From Arthrobacter sp. SLBN-100 (GTDB lineage: Bacteria; Actinomycetota; Actinomycetes; Actinomycetales; Micrococcaceae), in the NCBI RefSeq assembly GCF_006715305.1, contig NZ_VFMY01000001.1, forward strand, positions 2,046,001 to 2,110,000: a DNA stretch of 64,000 nt, given 5' to 3'. Below, piece by piece: positions 11,085-18,887 of this stretch. The translations under genes were made by a program, and so were the position numbers. The notes under the pieces were generated by a model that saw only the letters and a program-made list of their open reading frames with translations, ran no database searches and had not been told where the DNA came from. Position 1 is the first letter of the stretch. Each line of letters opens with the position of its first letter.

Positions 11085-11711
11085 CTACTCGGCCACGGCG
11101 GCGGCGATGAGGGCCTTCAGCGTGCCCCGCTCGATTTCGCCCAGCACACGGGAGGCCACCCGCCCCTGCTTGTCCAGCACCAGCGTAGTGGGGACCGCTC
11201 CCGGGGGAACCAGCCCGGAGACCGCCAGGAGGACGCCGCCGTCCTTGTCATCAAAGCTGGGGTAGGTCAGGTTGAAGGACTTCTCGAATGCCTCCGCGGT
11301 GGCCTTCTCGTCCCGAAGGTTGACGCCGAAGAACTGCACGCCCTGGGGCTTGAACTCCTGGTGGAGCTCTTCGAGGATGGGCGCCTCCACGCGGCATGGG
11401 GCGCAGGCGGCGAACCAGAAGTTCAGGACCGTCACCTTCCCCTGGAAGTCCGCCGGCGCGATGGCAGTGCCGTTGAACAGTGTCCCGTTGATCTGGACGG
11501 CGGACTTGCGGTCCGCCGCCGCGAATTCTGTGACGGAGCCGTCGCCGGCAACGTAGTTCTTGTTATCCCCCGCCCTGGCCTGCTCGGCGAGGGCATCCTG
11601 CTGGGCACAGGCCGAGAGGCCCAGGGTGAGGGCGGCCAGGGCGAGGCCGCCTGCAGCAAGGACACTGCGGCGGGAGGCCGAAGGCGCGGCCTGATTTATG
11701 CTGTCGGTCAC
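11085..11711 (-). CDS. TlpA/ResA-like thioredoxin-fold lipoprotein
   Basis: This is an extracytoplasmic thiol-disulfide oxidoreductase that probably reduces apocytochrome c heme-site cysteines using electrons from CcdA. The protein has 208 residues. The N-terminus has paired Arg, a hydrophobic stretch and a lipobox (LSAC) near residue 32. The active site is FWFAACAPCRVEAP with CAPC, and the cis-Pro region is GAVPTTLVLD. The start is GTG at 11711, two bases after the stop of the upstream phosphatase gene, with GGAG about eight bases before it. A longer in-frame reading extends upstream but overlaps the phosphatase gene and lacks family features. Confidence 0.92.
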   Translation of the reverse strand: MTDSINQAAPSASRRSVLAAGGLALAALTLGLSACAQQDALAEQARAGDNKNYVAGDGSVTEFAAADRKSAVQINGTLFNGTAIAPADFQGKVTVLNFWFAACAPCRVEAPILEELHQEFKPQGVQFFGVNLRDEKATAEAFEKSFNLTYPSFDDKDGGVLLAVSGLVPPGAVPTTLVLDKQGRVASRVLGEIERGTLKALIAAAVAE

Positions 11712-11713
11712 TA

Positions 11714-12394
11714 CTAGGCTCCAGGGGTGCTGGCTGCACCGGGAAGAAGGGACGCCGCGGGTTCGCTGTACATGACGCGCACAAGTGTGCCGTCGTCGTC
11801 GAACACCAGCGACGTGATGGAGGTCAGGGTGCACTCGCGCTTGCGCGGATCGTGCCACAGCGGCTTGCCTTCGGCGCTGAGCCTGGTAGCCCAGATGGGG
11901 AGCTGGTGGCTGACCATGATCGCCTCGGGCCCGCCCGTTCCAAAGTCGCCGGCGGCCAGCTCGATGGCACGCAGGCGCGCCTCCTGCGCCGCCGCCATGA
12001 CCCGCGCGGCCTGCTGCTTGTACGGCTCGCCCCACGACGGCCGCAGGGGATTAACCAGTCGGGGCCAGTGCCTGGGCCGGCGGAGTTCGGCCTTGGTGAC
12101 CTTCATCCCCTCGAAGTAGTTCTCTGCTTCGATGATCCGCTCGTCCGTGTGGATCTGCAGGTGCAGTGCGTCCGACGTCGGCCGGGCAGTTTCCTGCGCA
12201 CGGTCCAGCGGCGAGGCGGCCAGGTAAGTGATGCGGGCACCGCTGGCGGCGCGCTGCCGGAAGTGCTCCGCGAGCATCCGGGCCATCTCTTGGCCCAGCC
12301 CGGAGAGGTGGAATTCGGGCAGCCTTCCGTACAAAACGCCGTCAGGGTTGTGGACCTCGCCGTGGCGGAGCAGATGGACAGTGGCTTGGGGCAT
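11714..12394 (-). CDS. Histidine phosphatase superfamily protein (phosphoglycerate mutase-like)
   Basis: The 226-residue protein has the phosphatase RHG motif near the N-terminus (VHLLRHGEV), the second half AASPLDRAQETA, and a later VSHQLPIW that carries the second catalytic His. The substrate is unknown; many actinobacteria carry such a gene just before tlpA-ccdA-resB-ccsB (Rv0525 in M. tuberculosis), which is the case here. ATG 12394 (MPQATVHLLRHGEV) was chosen because the fold starts there; an ATG 33 codons upstream would add an unrelated extension through the divergent promoter region. It is probably the first gene of the cytochrome c maturation operon. Confidence 0.88.
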   Translation of the reverse strand: MPQATVHLLRHGEVHNPDGVLYGRLPEFHLSGLGQEMARMLAEHFRQRAASGARITYLAASPLDRAQETARPTSDALHLQIHTDERIIEAENYFEGMKVTKAELRRPRHWPRLVNPLRPSWGEPYKQQAARVMAAAQEARLRAIELAAGDFGTGGPEAIMVSHQLPIWATRLSAEGKPLWHDPRKRECTLTSITSLVFDDDGTLVRVMYSEPAASLLPGAASTPGA

Positions 12395-12438
12395 GTTTAC
12401 CAGTTTCTCAAAGATGGCGTGCGATCCGAAATCTTCTA

Positions 12439-12555
12439 CATCCAGTAGAACTGAAGTTTTTGAAGAAATGTTCCGAAGGCGGGAACAAAACATGCAAATG
12501 CATGTTTATACTGGATGCAGCAGTTAGTTGAGACTTCAACAGATGAAGCTTCAAC
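12439..12555. promoter_or_regulatory. Divergent regulatory region with nested inverted repeats
   Basis: Between the divergent phosphatase and yceI genes lie several dyads. CATCCAGTA (12439-12447) and TACTGGATG (12509-12517) are a perfect 9-bp inverted pair. Inside is AAACATGC-AAAT-GCATGTTT (12488-12507). Next come GTTGAGACTTCAAC (12527-12540) and GATGAAGCTTCAAC (12542-12555), two TTGA/TCAA-type dyads on a 15-bp pitch. A possible yceI promoter is TTCAAC (12535-12540), an 18-base spacer, then TAGATT (12559-12564), which would put the dyads on the promoter. A MarR-like repressor is a guess from dyad style only. Confidence 0.5.
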
Positions 12556-12601
12556 ACCTAGATTGGTCAGCAGGCACCACCCTCTTCTAAGGAGCAACAT
12601 C

Positions 12602-13150
12602 ATGGCACTTCCCGCAGACGTCACCACCGGCACCTGGACCCTGGACAACTCGCACAGCGAGATCGGCTTCACCGTCCGCCACGCAGGCATCAGCAAGGTC
12701 CGCGGCCAGTTCAAGGAAGCACAGGCAACCCTCAACCTCGGCGAGGATGTGACCGATTCCACGATCAGCGCCACCATCAAGACCGCCAGCTTCGATTCCG
12801 GCGACGCCAACCGCGACGGCCACGTCCGCGGCGAGGACTTCTTTGACGTGGAGAAGTTCCCGGAGATGTCCTTCGTCTCCAACGGCCTGGTGGCCAAGGG
12901 CAACAGCTACGAGCTGACCGGCGACCTGACCATCAAGGGCGTCACCCGTCCCATCACCCTCGAAACCGAGTTCAACGGTGTGGCCGTGGACCCGTTCGGC
13001 AACACCCGCGCCGGCGTCTCCGCCGAAACCACCATCAGCCGCAAGGACTTCGGCCTGACCTGGAACGCAGTCCTCGAGGCCGGCGGCGTCCTGGTCAGCG
13101 ACAAGGTTGCCATCAACCTGGAGCTGGCCTTCATCGCTCCCGCAGCCTAG
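12602..13150 (+). CDS. YceI family protein
   Basis: The 182-residue protein is a YceI-type lipocalin-like beta-barrel that binds a polyisoprenoid-like ligand. Family features visible are TWTLDNSHSEIGFTVRHAG at the start, VRGEDFFDVEKFPEMSF in the middle, and DLTIKGVTRPITLE then FGLTWNAVLEAGGVLVSDKV near the end. There is no signal peptide, so this is a cytoplasmic form, common in Actinobacteria. ATG 12602 has AAGGAG eight bases upstream. The physiological role is not known with certainty; stress response has been reported for the family. A strong terminator follows, so it is probably monocistronic. Confidence 0.93.
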   Translation: MALPADVTTGTWTLDNSHSEIGFTVRHAGISKVRGQFKEAQATLNLGEDVTDSTISATIKTASFDSGDANRDGHVRGEDFFDVEKFPEMSFVSNGLVAKGNSYELTGDLTIKGVTRPITLETEFNGVAVDPFGNTRAGVSAETTISRKDFGLTWNAVLEAGGVLVSDKVAINLELAFIAPAA

Positions 13151-13163
13151 TCAAGGCTCACCC

Positions 13164-13211
13164 GGAACCCCGGCACCGGCTTCTCCAGCCCGGTGCCGGG
13201 GTTCCGTTTTT
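13164..13211 (+). terminator. Rho-independent terminator after yceI
   Basis: A perfect 16-bp stem (13164-13179 with 13190-13205), a 10-base loop and GTTTTT follow the yceI stop by 13 bases. Confidence 0.95.
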
Positions 13212-13370
13212 AAGTCGTGTCGCCCTTTGTGCTGCCCTTTGTGCCGCCCTGCGCAGGGAAGCCCGGGTTTGTTGCGCGGGGGCAGTCCCTGCACAACGAA
13301 CCGCGGCGTCACTGCGGATCACGGACCTGCCGCGGGCTGTGGAAACCGCGGCGCGACTACAGTGAGGGCC

Positions 13371-13847
13371 ATGAGCAACTCTGAGAATGCCAGGCCCCGC
13401 ACCGGTTTCTCCACCATGTTCTCGGTAGCCGGCCTTCCCGCAGAGCTCAAGGTCTCGTTCTGGATCTGGTTCCTCGGCGGCATCCTCGGCCTGCTCGGCG
13501 GACTGCTCGGCATGCTCGCCTCGCTGACCCTCTTTGCCGCAGCGCCCGGCGCGGCCCTCGGGGTCCTGTTACTGATGCTGTTGGCCGCCAGCGTGGGCAC
13601 CGCGCAGATCATCTTTGCGTTGCGGATGAAGGAAGGCAGGCAGTGGGCACGGTTGGCCCTCACCCTCCTGACCGCCGTCACCCTGGTCCTTGCCCTGGCC
13701 AACCTGGCCATGCGCGTTGGCCAGGGCGGCAACTGGGCAGGCTTCCTCATCAGCCTTGCGGCAACAGTCCTGCTGTGGCTGCCCCGTTCACAGGCATGGT
13801 TCGCGGCCGCACGCACCGGGAGCGGCACCGGTACAGGCACCAGCTGA
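13371..13847 (+). CDS. Small hydrophobic membrane protein, unknown function
   Basis: The 158-residue protein has a short polar N-terminus and about four membrane helices (about 25-60, 65-90, 100-120 and 125-145), then a Gly/Thr-rich tail. ATG 13371 (MSNSENARPRTGF) has GAGGG a few bases upstream. I recognise no family. It lies directly before another integral membrane protein of similar layout, which may be a distant relative, but no operon link is evident because 181 bases separate them. Confidence 0.75.
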   Translation: MSNSENARPRTGFSTMFSVAGLPAELKVSFWIWFLGGILGLLGGLLGMLASLTLFAAAPGAALGVLLLMLLAASVGTAQIIFALRMKEGRQWARLALTLLTAVTLVLALANLAMRVGQGGNWAGFLISLAATVLLWLPRSQAWFAAARTGSGTGTGTS

Positions 13848-14028
13848 GCGTGGGACGGGCAAGAGCTCCCAGCGGGGCGCACCCGCGGAACGGCGGGCCG
13901 AATACCTCCTTGGGAATGGCCCATAAGCGGCCGGTCCGGGGGTACGGTGGACTTAAGCCATGCTGGGGGTAGGGCCAGGACCGAAACCCGGCAGCCCACT
14001 TGGATCCCGACATGCAGAAGGACAGCTC

Positions 14029-14811
14029 ATGAGTAATCCTCCCGTCCCGCCCGTGCCCAACGACCCCGAGCAGGGCAACCAGCAGCCGCGCTACGGTGAA
14101 AACGCTCCCCAATACGGCCAGCAGTCCGGACCGAACGCACCGCAGTACGGCCAGAACCCGCCCCAGTACGGCCAGTCCGGTGCGCCCCAGTACGGCCAGA
14201 ACGCTCCCCAATATGGCCAGAACCCGCCGCAGGCGCCGGCCTATGGACAGCAGCCGTACGGTCAGCAGCCCTACGGCCAGTCCCCGTACGCCCAGTCTCC
14301 GTATGCGCAGTACCCGTCCGAGCAGCCGCAATCCACGGGCAGCAACGGCGTGCCGCAGCTGGTCAACATTTCGTTCTGGCTGCTGATCGCCTCGGCCGCG
14401 ATTTTCGTCATCTCGATGCTCACCGGCCTCACCCAGTTGGACGATCCGGTGTTCCGCCAGACCTTTGAGCAGCAGGTGGAGGGCACCGGAGCCGGAGTCT
14501 CGTACGAGGACATCAAGGGGTTCATCGCCGGCACGCTGGTGGTGTTCGCCATCATCGGCGCCGGGCTCTACCTGCTGGTGGCATTCTTCATCCGGAAAGG
14601 CAAGAACTGGGCCCGCATCCTGGGCACCGTGTTCGCCGCGCTGTCCGTCATCGGCCTGTTCGGCGTTCCTACGCTGGGCACCGTCGGCACCCTCCTGGGG
14701 ATTGCCGCCATCGTCCTGCTGTACCTGCCGGCGGCTGCTCCGTACTTCCGTAAGCAGCAGCCCTTTGCCAACCCGTACGGCGGCGGCCTGGGCAACCCCT
14801 ACGGCCGGTAA
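14029..14811 (+). CDS. Membrane protein with PQYGQ-repeat N-terminus
   Basis: The 260-residue protein begins with a Pro/Gln/Tyr/Gly-rich segment (about 1-105) containing PQYGQ/APQYGQN repeats and later QQPYGQ units. Four membrane helices follow (about 118-140, 172-190, 205-220 and 225-240), and the protein ends in another Gly/Tyr-rich stretch. ATG 14029 has AAGGAC upstream. Low-complexity Tyr/Gln tails on small membrane proteins are common in Actinobacteria; no function is claimed. The repeats are coded by near-identical CAGTACGGCCAG blocks, so the region could expand or contract. Confidence 0.8.
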   Translation: MSNPPVPPVPNDPEQGNQQPRYGENAPQYGQQSGPNAPQYGQNPPQYGQSGAPQYGQNAPQYGQNPPQAPAYGQQPYGQQPYGQSPYAQSPYAQYPSEQPQSTGSNGVPQLVNISFWLLIASAAIFVISMLTGLTQLDDPVFRQTFEQQVEGTGAGVSYEDIKGFIAGTLVVFAIIGAGLYLLVAFFIRKGKNWARILGTVFAALSVIGLFGVPTLGTVGTLLGIAAIVLLYLPAAAPYFRKQQPFANPYGGGLGNPYGR

Positions 14812-14861
14812 CCAAGCACCTCCCACACCTGCGGGCGTGGGTCCCGGAACTGCCGGAGCTA

Positions 14862-15599
14862 TCAGGCAGTCTGTCCTGGGGCCTGCGCCCGTTGTGCGTG
14901 GTAGGCCAGGATCTGCAGTTCTGTGGCCATGTCCACTTTGCGGAGATTAACCCCCTCCGGTACCTGGAGCATCACGGGGGCGAAGCTCAGGATGCTGTGC
15001 ACACCGGCGGCTACAACCCGGTCGCAGACGCCCTGGGCCACGGCGGCCGGAAGCGCCAGCACCACCATATTCGCCCCTGTCCTGCGCAGGACGGTTTCCA
15101 TGTCTGCCACGTCGCTGACCCGCAGCCAGCCCACTTCGTTGCCCACCACCATCTGGTCGGCATCGAAAATAGCCACGACGTCGAAACCGCGGGATTCGAA
15201 CCCGCCGTACCGCGCCAGGGCCTTGCCCAGGTTGCCGGCACCGACGATTGCTACCTTCCAGTCATGGGTCAGGCCCAGGGCCGCTGCGATGTGCCGGCTC
15301 AGGTACTGGACTTCGTAGCCCACCCCGCGGGTACCGTAGGAGCCCACGTGGGACAGGTCCTTGCGCAGCGTGGCAGAGCTGACGCCGGAGGCTTCGGCAA
15401 GGGATTCAGAGGAGACGCGCTCCACTCCCTCGGCCAGCAGGGTGTTCAGGGCGCGTAAATAGAGCGTCAGCCGGGCCACCGCAGCGGGCGGAATCTGTTT
15501 GGCCGGCGTGCCCGTGCTGTCCGGAAGGTCCGGGACAGCCTGGGGGGTTGAATCCAGCGAAGCCACCAGCCCCTCCCTCGCATCGCGTTGTGACTCCAC
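14862..15599 (-). CDS. rex: Redox-sensing transcriptional repressor Rex
   Basis: Rex senses the NADH/NAD+ ratio and represses respiratory and fermentative genes. The 245-residue protein has an N-terminal winged helix (about 35-110, with SSATLRKDLSHVGSYGTRGVGY typical of Rex) and a C-terminal Rossmann domain starting at VAIVGAGNLGKAL (about 113-125). The first about 30 residues are a non-conserved extension. In Actinobacteria rex often precedes hemA; here its upstream neighbour is a glutaredoxin-like gene on the same strand, 86 bases away. No classical Rex operator (TTGTGAA-TTCACAA) was seen in the window. Confidence 0.96.
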   Translation of the reverse strand: MESQRDAREGLVASLDSTPQAVPDLPDSTGTPAKQIPPAAVARLTLYLRALNTLLAEGVERVSSESLAEASGVSSATLRKDLSHVGSYGTRGVGYEVQYLSRHIAAALGLTHDWKVAIVGAGNLGKALARYGGFESRGFDVVAIFDADQMVVGNEVGWLRVSDVADMETVLRRTGANMVVLALPAAVAQGVCDRVVAAGVHSILSFAPVMLQVPEGVNLRKVDMATELQILAYHAQRAQAPGQTA

Positions 15600-15685
15600 T
15601 CTAGAGCCCTCCCGCCGAAGCCAACAAAGCAGGGGGAAACAAAGCAGGGAGCAACAATGGACGCACCATCACCGGCACTGCTCTC

Positions 15686-15940
15686 CTACTGCGCCATGGC
15701 CCGCTGCAGCACGCGTTCCAGCCGGATCTCGTCGATTTTCCAGAAGTCGCGCTGCACTCCGTCCACCAGCACCACGGGAATCTCCTCGGCGTAACGCTCC
15801 CGCAGTTCCGGCTGGTTGTCCACGGGCTCTTCGGTCCACTCAAGGCCCAATGAGGCAGTGACCCGCCCGACGGCGTCGCGCGCTTCGTCGCAAAGGTGGC
15901 AGTCAGCTTTGGTGATCAGGACGACGCGGGGTGTGGCCAT
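15686..15940 (-). CDS. Glutaredoxin-like thioredoxin-fold protein
   Basis: The 84-residue protein begins MATPRVVLITKADCHLCDEA, with a CxxC motif (CHLC) after the first strand, and has IPVVLVDGVQ at the cis-Pro position, the pattern of the DUF836/glutaredoxin-like family. It is presumably a cytoplasmic thiol oxidoreductase. It is divergent from the HAD phosphatase gene, 77 bases away. M. tuberculosis has a similar small gene (Rv0508) close to serB1, which supports conserved synteny. Confidence 0.9.
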   Translation of the reverse strand: MATPRVVLITKADCHLCDEARDAVGRVTASLGLEWTEEPVDNQPELRERYAEEIPVVLVDGVQRDFWKIDEIRLERVLQRAMAQ

Positions 15941-16017
15941 GGGTTAACCGTAGTCCCGTTCACGGTGCCCGGCGGCGCCGACGCCGTCCAGCCGGTGGAT
16001 TGACTAGACTCGACTCC

Positions 16018-16836
16018 ATGCCCGAGGAGAAGTACGTCGCCGTAGTCACCAAACCGGTTGCTGCGCCGCAGCCCGGCGAGGCGGCATTCTTCGATGTGGA
16101 CAACACCCTCATGCGCGGCGCCAGCCTCTTCCACGTGGCCCGGAAGATGCACCAGCGCGGGGCCTTCACCCTTGCCCAGGCAGCCGGCTTCGCCTGGAAG
16201 CAGTTCAAGTTCGTGGCCCGCGGCGAAAACATGGACGACGTCCACGCGGTCCGCGACTCAGCCCTCACCCTGGCCGCGGGCATCACCGTGGATGACATCA
16301 AGGCCCTGGGCGAGGAGGTCTACGACGAAATGATAGCGTCCAGGATCTGGCCCGGAGCCAAGGCCCTGGCCGAGCAGCACCTCCGGGTGGGCAGGCGCGT
16401 GTGGCTGGTGACCGCCACCCCCATCGAGGTGGCCACCGTAATCTCCACCCGGTTGGGACTCACCGGAGCGCTGGGTACGGTGGGGGAAGTTTCGGAGGGC
16501 ACATACACCGGACGGCTGGTGGGAGATATCCTGCACGGCTCGGCCAAGGCAGTGGCGGTCCAGGAAATCGCGGACGCTGAGGACCTGGACCTCAGGCGTT
16601 GCTGGGCCTACAGCGACTCCTACAACGACATCCCTTTGCTTACCCTCGTTGGCCACCCGGTGGCCATCAATCCGGACGCCCGCCTCCGGCGCCACGCCCG
16701 CGACCATAACTGGCCCGTCTACGACTTCCGCGCAGGCCGCCGCGCAGCAACCCTCGGCCTCAAGGCAGCCACCGCCTGCGGTGCCGTCTACGGCCTGTGG
16801 AAAGGCTTCGCCCGAATCCGCGGCCCGCGCATCTAG
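16018..16836 (+). CDS. HAD-family hydrolase, SerB1-like (HAD-IB)
   Basis: The 272-residue protein has HAD motif I FFDVDNTLMRG (about 22-32), motif II VTATP at about 130, a Lys at about 180, and motif III YSDSYNDIPLL (about 200-210). This is the layout of the HAD-IB subfamily, which includes phosphoserine phosphatase-like SerB1 (Rv0505c) in the matching mycobacterial locus. The substrate is uncertain. The C-terminus has Arg-rich and short hydrophobic stretches that may contact the membrane. ATG 16018 was preferred because the open frame before it overlaps the divergent gene region. Confidence 0.9.
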   Translation: MPEEKYVAVVTKPVAAPQPGEAAFFDVDNTLMRGASLFHVARKMHQRGAFTLAQAAGFAWKQFKFVARGENMDDVHAVRDSALTLAAGITVDDIKALGEEVYDEMIASRIWPGAKALAEQHLRVGRRVWLVTATPIEVATVISTRLGLTGALGTVGEVSEGTYTGRLVGDILHGSAKAVAVQEIADAEDLDLRRCWAYSDSYNDIPLLTLVGHPVAINPDARLRRHARDHNWPVYDFRAGRRAATLGLKAATACGAVYGLWKGFARIRGPRI

Positions 16837-16849
16837 GCAGCTGGAAACA

Positions 16850-16885
16850 GAAATGCCCGCCACCTCGGAAGGCGGCGGGCATTTC
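16850..16885. terminator. Bidirectional terminator between HAD and bS22 genes
   Basis: GAAATGCCCGCC (16850-16861) pairs perfectly with GGCGGGCATTTC (16874-16885) around a 12-base loop. It lies between convergent genes, and the A/T-rich stem ends suit termination from both sides. Confidence 0.8.
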
Positions 16886-16904
16886 CACGCTGTTTGAAGT
16901 ATCT

Positions 16905-17003
16905 CTACTTCTTGTTGCGGCGCTGGTGACGGGTCTTGCGAAGCAGCTTGCGGTGCTTCTTCTTGGCCATACGCTTGCGACGCTTCTTAATAACTGAACC
17001 CAC
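16905..17003 (-). CDS. Small ribosomal protein bS22 (AURKAIP1/COX24 domain)
   Basis: The gene encodes only 32 residues: MGSVIKKRRKRMAKKKHRKL followed by LRKTRHQRRNKK. More than half are Lys or Arg. This matches the tiny actinobacterial 30S protein bS22, seen in mycobacterial ribosome structures and annotated as an AURKAIP1/COX24-domain protein. The start is GTG 17003 with AAGGAA five bases upstream. The BldC-like helix-turn-helix gene lies upstream on the same strand, as in M. tuberculosis (Rv0500A-Rv0500B). It is easily missed because of its size. Confidence 0.93.
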   Translation of the reverse strand: MGSVIKKRRKRMAKKKHRKLLRKTRHQRRNKK

Positions 17004-17194
17004 GAAAGTTCCTTACAAACTAGATGCAGTACCTGTCTGATGGAAAAGGTTCGTGGACAGAGCTACGAACTGAACAACTGACAGATTCTTACAATGACGT
17101 AAAACGTTCCTTAACAGGGTAACGCCTATCCGGGGCGGCTTCTGACCGGAGGGGCCCGGACCGGCGGAAATACGCAGTTTGCGACGTAACCGCG

Positions 17195-17407
17195 TCAGGC
17201 AGTTTCGGTATGGCCGTCCACCACAGCGCCCTTGAGGTACTGTTCCACCGCGTTTTCCGGAACCCGGTAGGAGCGGCCGAACCGCACCGCGGGCATCTCG
17301 CCGGCGTGGACCAGCCGGTAGACCGTCATTTTGGAGACACGCATGACCTGGGCTACTTCAGCCACGGTCAGGAACTTCGCGTTGGAGAAGTTCTGTTCTG
17401 CCGACAT
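17195..17407 (-). CDS. Excisionase-family (BldC-like) helix-turn-helix protein
   Basis: The 70-residue MerR-type winged-helix DNA-binding protein contains FLTVAEVAQVMRVSKMTVYR, then HAGEMPAVRFGRSYRV. It consists of little more than the binding domain, like BldC of Streptomyces and Rv0500A. It is presumably a chromosomal regulator, not a phage excisionase, because no integrase or attachment site is nearby. ATG 17407 (MSAEQNF) is preferred; AAAGGAAATAGGGAA precedes it. An in-frame ATG 26 codons earlier would add a Cys/Arg-rich extension with no family support. Confidence 0.9.
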   Translation of the reverse strand: MSAEQNFSNAKFLTVAEVAQVMRVSKMTVYRLVHAGEMPAVRFGRSYRVPENAVEQYLKGAVVDGHTETA

Positions 17408-17562
17408 TTCCCTATTTCCTTTGCTGACGGATGGACAACAGTGACCCCAGGTACGTGCCAATGCGGTGTTCCGATGCTGAGCCATCCACCAACCACCTAT
17501 CTAGATACTCTAGATGTTGCTGTGGCAGATGTGAAAGTAGTGCGCTCCCCTATTTCCCTCCC

Positions 17563-18708
17563 CTAATTCAGTGCCCGGCGCTTGCGTGCGGAGGCAGCAA
17601 GCTGGTCCAGCACGGAAACGGACACATCCCATTCCATGCACGCATCGGTAACGCTCTGGCCGTAGACCAGTTCGGCGCGGCCGGCTGCGTGCTCGGCAAC
17701 ATCGAGGTTCTGGGCTCCGCCCACCAGGAAGCTTTCGAGCATAATCCCTGCGATCGCCTGCGCCGTGGCGCCACCGTCCTCGAGCTGGGCGCCGATTTCC
17801 AATGCCACTTCGGCCTGGCGGTGGTGACTCTTGCCGCTGTTGGCGTGGCTGGCGTCAACAATGAGGCGCGGGTTCAACTGCTTGCCGGCGAGCTTGGCGG
17901 AGGCAGCTTCGACGTCCGCCGCAGAGTAGTTCGGTCCCTTGCGGCCGCCACGGAGGATGACGTGGGTGTCCGGGTTTCCGGCTGTGGCCACCAGCGCAGC
18001 CCGGCCGTCGCCGTCAATGCCAAGGAAAGCCTGGGCTGCCGCGGCAGCACCGCACGCGTCAATGGCCACCTGGAGGTCGCCGTCGGTCCCGTTCTTGAAG
18101 CCGATGGGCATGGACAGGCCTGAGGCGAGCTGCCGGTGGATCTGGCTTTCGGTAGTGCGGGCCCCGATGGCGCCCCAGGAAATCAGGTCCGCCATGTACT
18201 GCGGGCTGATGGGCTCAAGGAATTCAGTGGCCGCGGGCAGCCCCAGCGCGGTGACCTGCTGCAGGAAGTGCCGCGCGGTGCGCAGGCCGGTGACCATGTC
18301 GTGGCTGCCGTCGAGCCGGGGATCGTTGATCAGGCCCTTCCAGCCCACGGTGGTGCGGGGCTTTTCGAAGTAGGTCCGCATCACGATCAGCAGGTCTTCC
18401 TTGTGCTTCTCGGCCTGGCTGACCAGCCGGCGGGCGTACTCCAGCCCGGCCTTTGGATCGTGGATGGAGCAGGGCCCCACAACCACCAGCAGGCGGTCGT
18501 CCACGCCGTCCATGATGGCGCGGACTTCGTCGCGTCCGCGTTCGACGACGCCTGCCGCCTCGGCTGCCAGGGGCAGTTCCGCGATGAGTTCCTGCGGAGT
18601 GGGCAGCGCGGTGAATTCGCTGACGCGCAGGTTCGACGTGGACTTTGCCGTGGATTCCGTCCGGAGGTGGCCGGTGGCGGTGTTTGCGGGGGCTGTTGCG
18701 GTGCTCAT
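17563..18708 (-). CDS. aroF: 3-deoxy-7-phosphoheptulonate (DAHP) synthase, class I
   Basis: This enzyme joins phosphoenolpyruvate and erythrose 4-phosphate in the first step of the shikimate pathway. The 381-residue protein has LLVVVGPCSIHDP (about 72-84), MRTYFEKPRTTVGWKG (about 110-125), IGFKNGTDG, and DASHANSGK near 275, all hallmarks of the AroF/G/H type. ATG 18708 follows AGGA by six bases. The frame stays open upstream to 18864 but that part overlaps a leader peptide and two hairpins, so I treat it as leader RNA. Expression is probably controlled by attenuation. Confidence 0.95.
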   Translation of the reverse strand: MSTATAPANTATGHLRTESTAKSTSNLRVSEFTALPTPQELIAELPLAAEAAGVVERGRDEVRAIMDGVDDRLLVVVGPCSIHDPKAGLEYARRLVSQAEKHKEDLLIVMRTYFEKPRTTVGWKGLINDPRLDGSHDMVTGLRTARHFLQQVTALGLPAATEFLEPISPQYMADLISWGAIGARTTESQIHRQLASGLSMPIGFKNGTDGDLQVAIDACGAAAAAQAFLGIDGDGRAALVATAGNPDTHVILRGGRKGPNYSAADVEAASAKLAGKQLNPRLIVDASHANSGKSHHRQAEVALEIGAQLEDGGATAQAIAGIMLESFLVGGAQNLDVAEHAAGRAELVYGQSVTDACMEWDVSVSVLDQLAASARKRRALN

Positions 18709-18769
18709 TGTGGGTCCTGTTCCAGGTGGGAAGCGGGCCCAGTCAGAACCCGCCGGAGAAACGGCGAAG

Positions 18770-18852
18770 GGCAGAGAATAATCTCTGCCCTGTTGGCTCT
18801 GAAGGAAAGTTGGATGCGTGTCAGTTAGACGCGGGCCCCTCCAGAGCCAACG
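18770..18852 (-). promoter_or_regulatory. Attenuator-like hairpins in the DAHP synthase leader
   Basis: In transcript order, GTTGGCTCTG (18852-18843) pairs perfectly with CAGAGCCAAC (18802-18793) across a 40-base loop. Directly after it GGGCAGAGA (18791-18783) and TCTCTGCCC (18778-18770) form a 9-bp hairpin with a 4-base loop. The first arm overlaps the 3' half of the leader-peptide reading frame, so ribosome position could decide which hairpin forms. The T-run after the second hairpin is poor, so termination strength is uncertain. Confidence 0.6.
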
Positions 18853-18881
18853 AAAAATACGCATACCAACGGTTAGTCATG
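18822..18881 (-). CDS. Aromatic-amino-acid leader peptide for DAHP synthase
   Basis: The short frame encodes MTNRWYAYFSLALEGPASN and a TGA stop. Residues 5-9 are Trp-Tyr-Ala-Tyr-Phe, so four of five consecutive codons call for the products of the pathway that the downstream gene starts. This is the signature of ribosome-mediated attenuation. There is no Shine-Dalgarno sequence. TATGGT at 18888-18893 sits 7-12 bases before the ATG, so the message is probably leaderless. The coding sequence covers the first arm of the hairpin pair. Confidence 0.7.
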
Positions 18882-18887
18882 CCATGA

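Noticed and set aside
11712..12035. A 108-codon N-terminal extension of the TlpA-like protein
   Set aside because: It overlaps the phosphatase gene and would bury the lipoprotein signal peptide; GTG 11711 fits better.
17195..17407. Excisionase-like protein as a sign of a prophage or integrative element
   Set aside because: No integrase, tRNA or attachment repeats nearby; its pairing with bS22 is a conserved chromosomal arrangement.
17563..18864. N-terminally extended DAHP synthase starting at 18864
   Set aside because: The extension covers the leader peptide and both hairpins and has no family similarity; ATG 18708 has a ribosome site at proper spacing.
18770..18881. T-box or metabolite riboswitch ahead of DAHP synthase
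   Set aside because: No T-box motif or specifier loop was seen, whereas an aromatic-codon leader peptide explains the arrangement.
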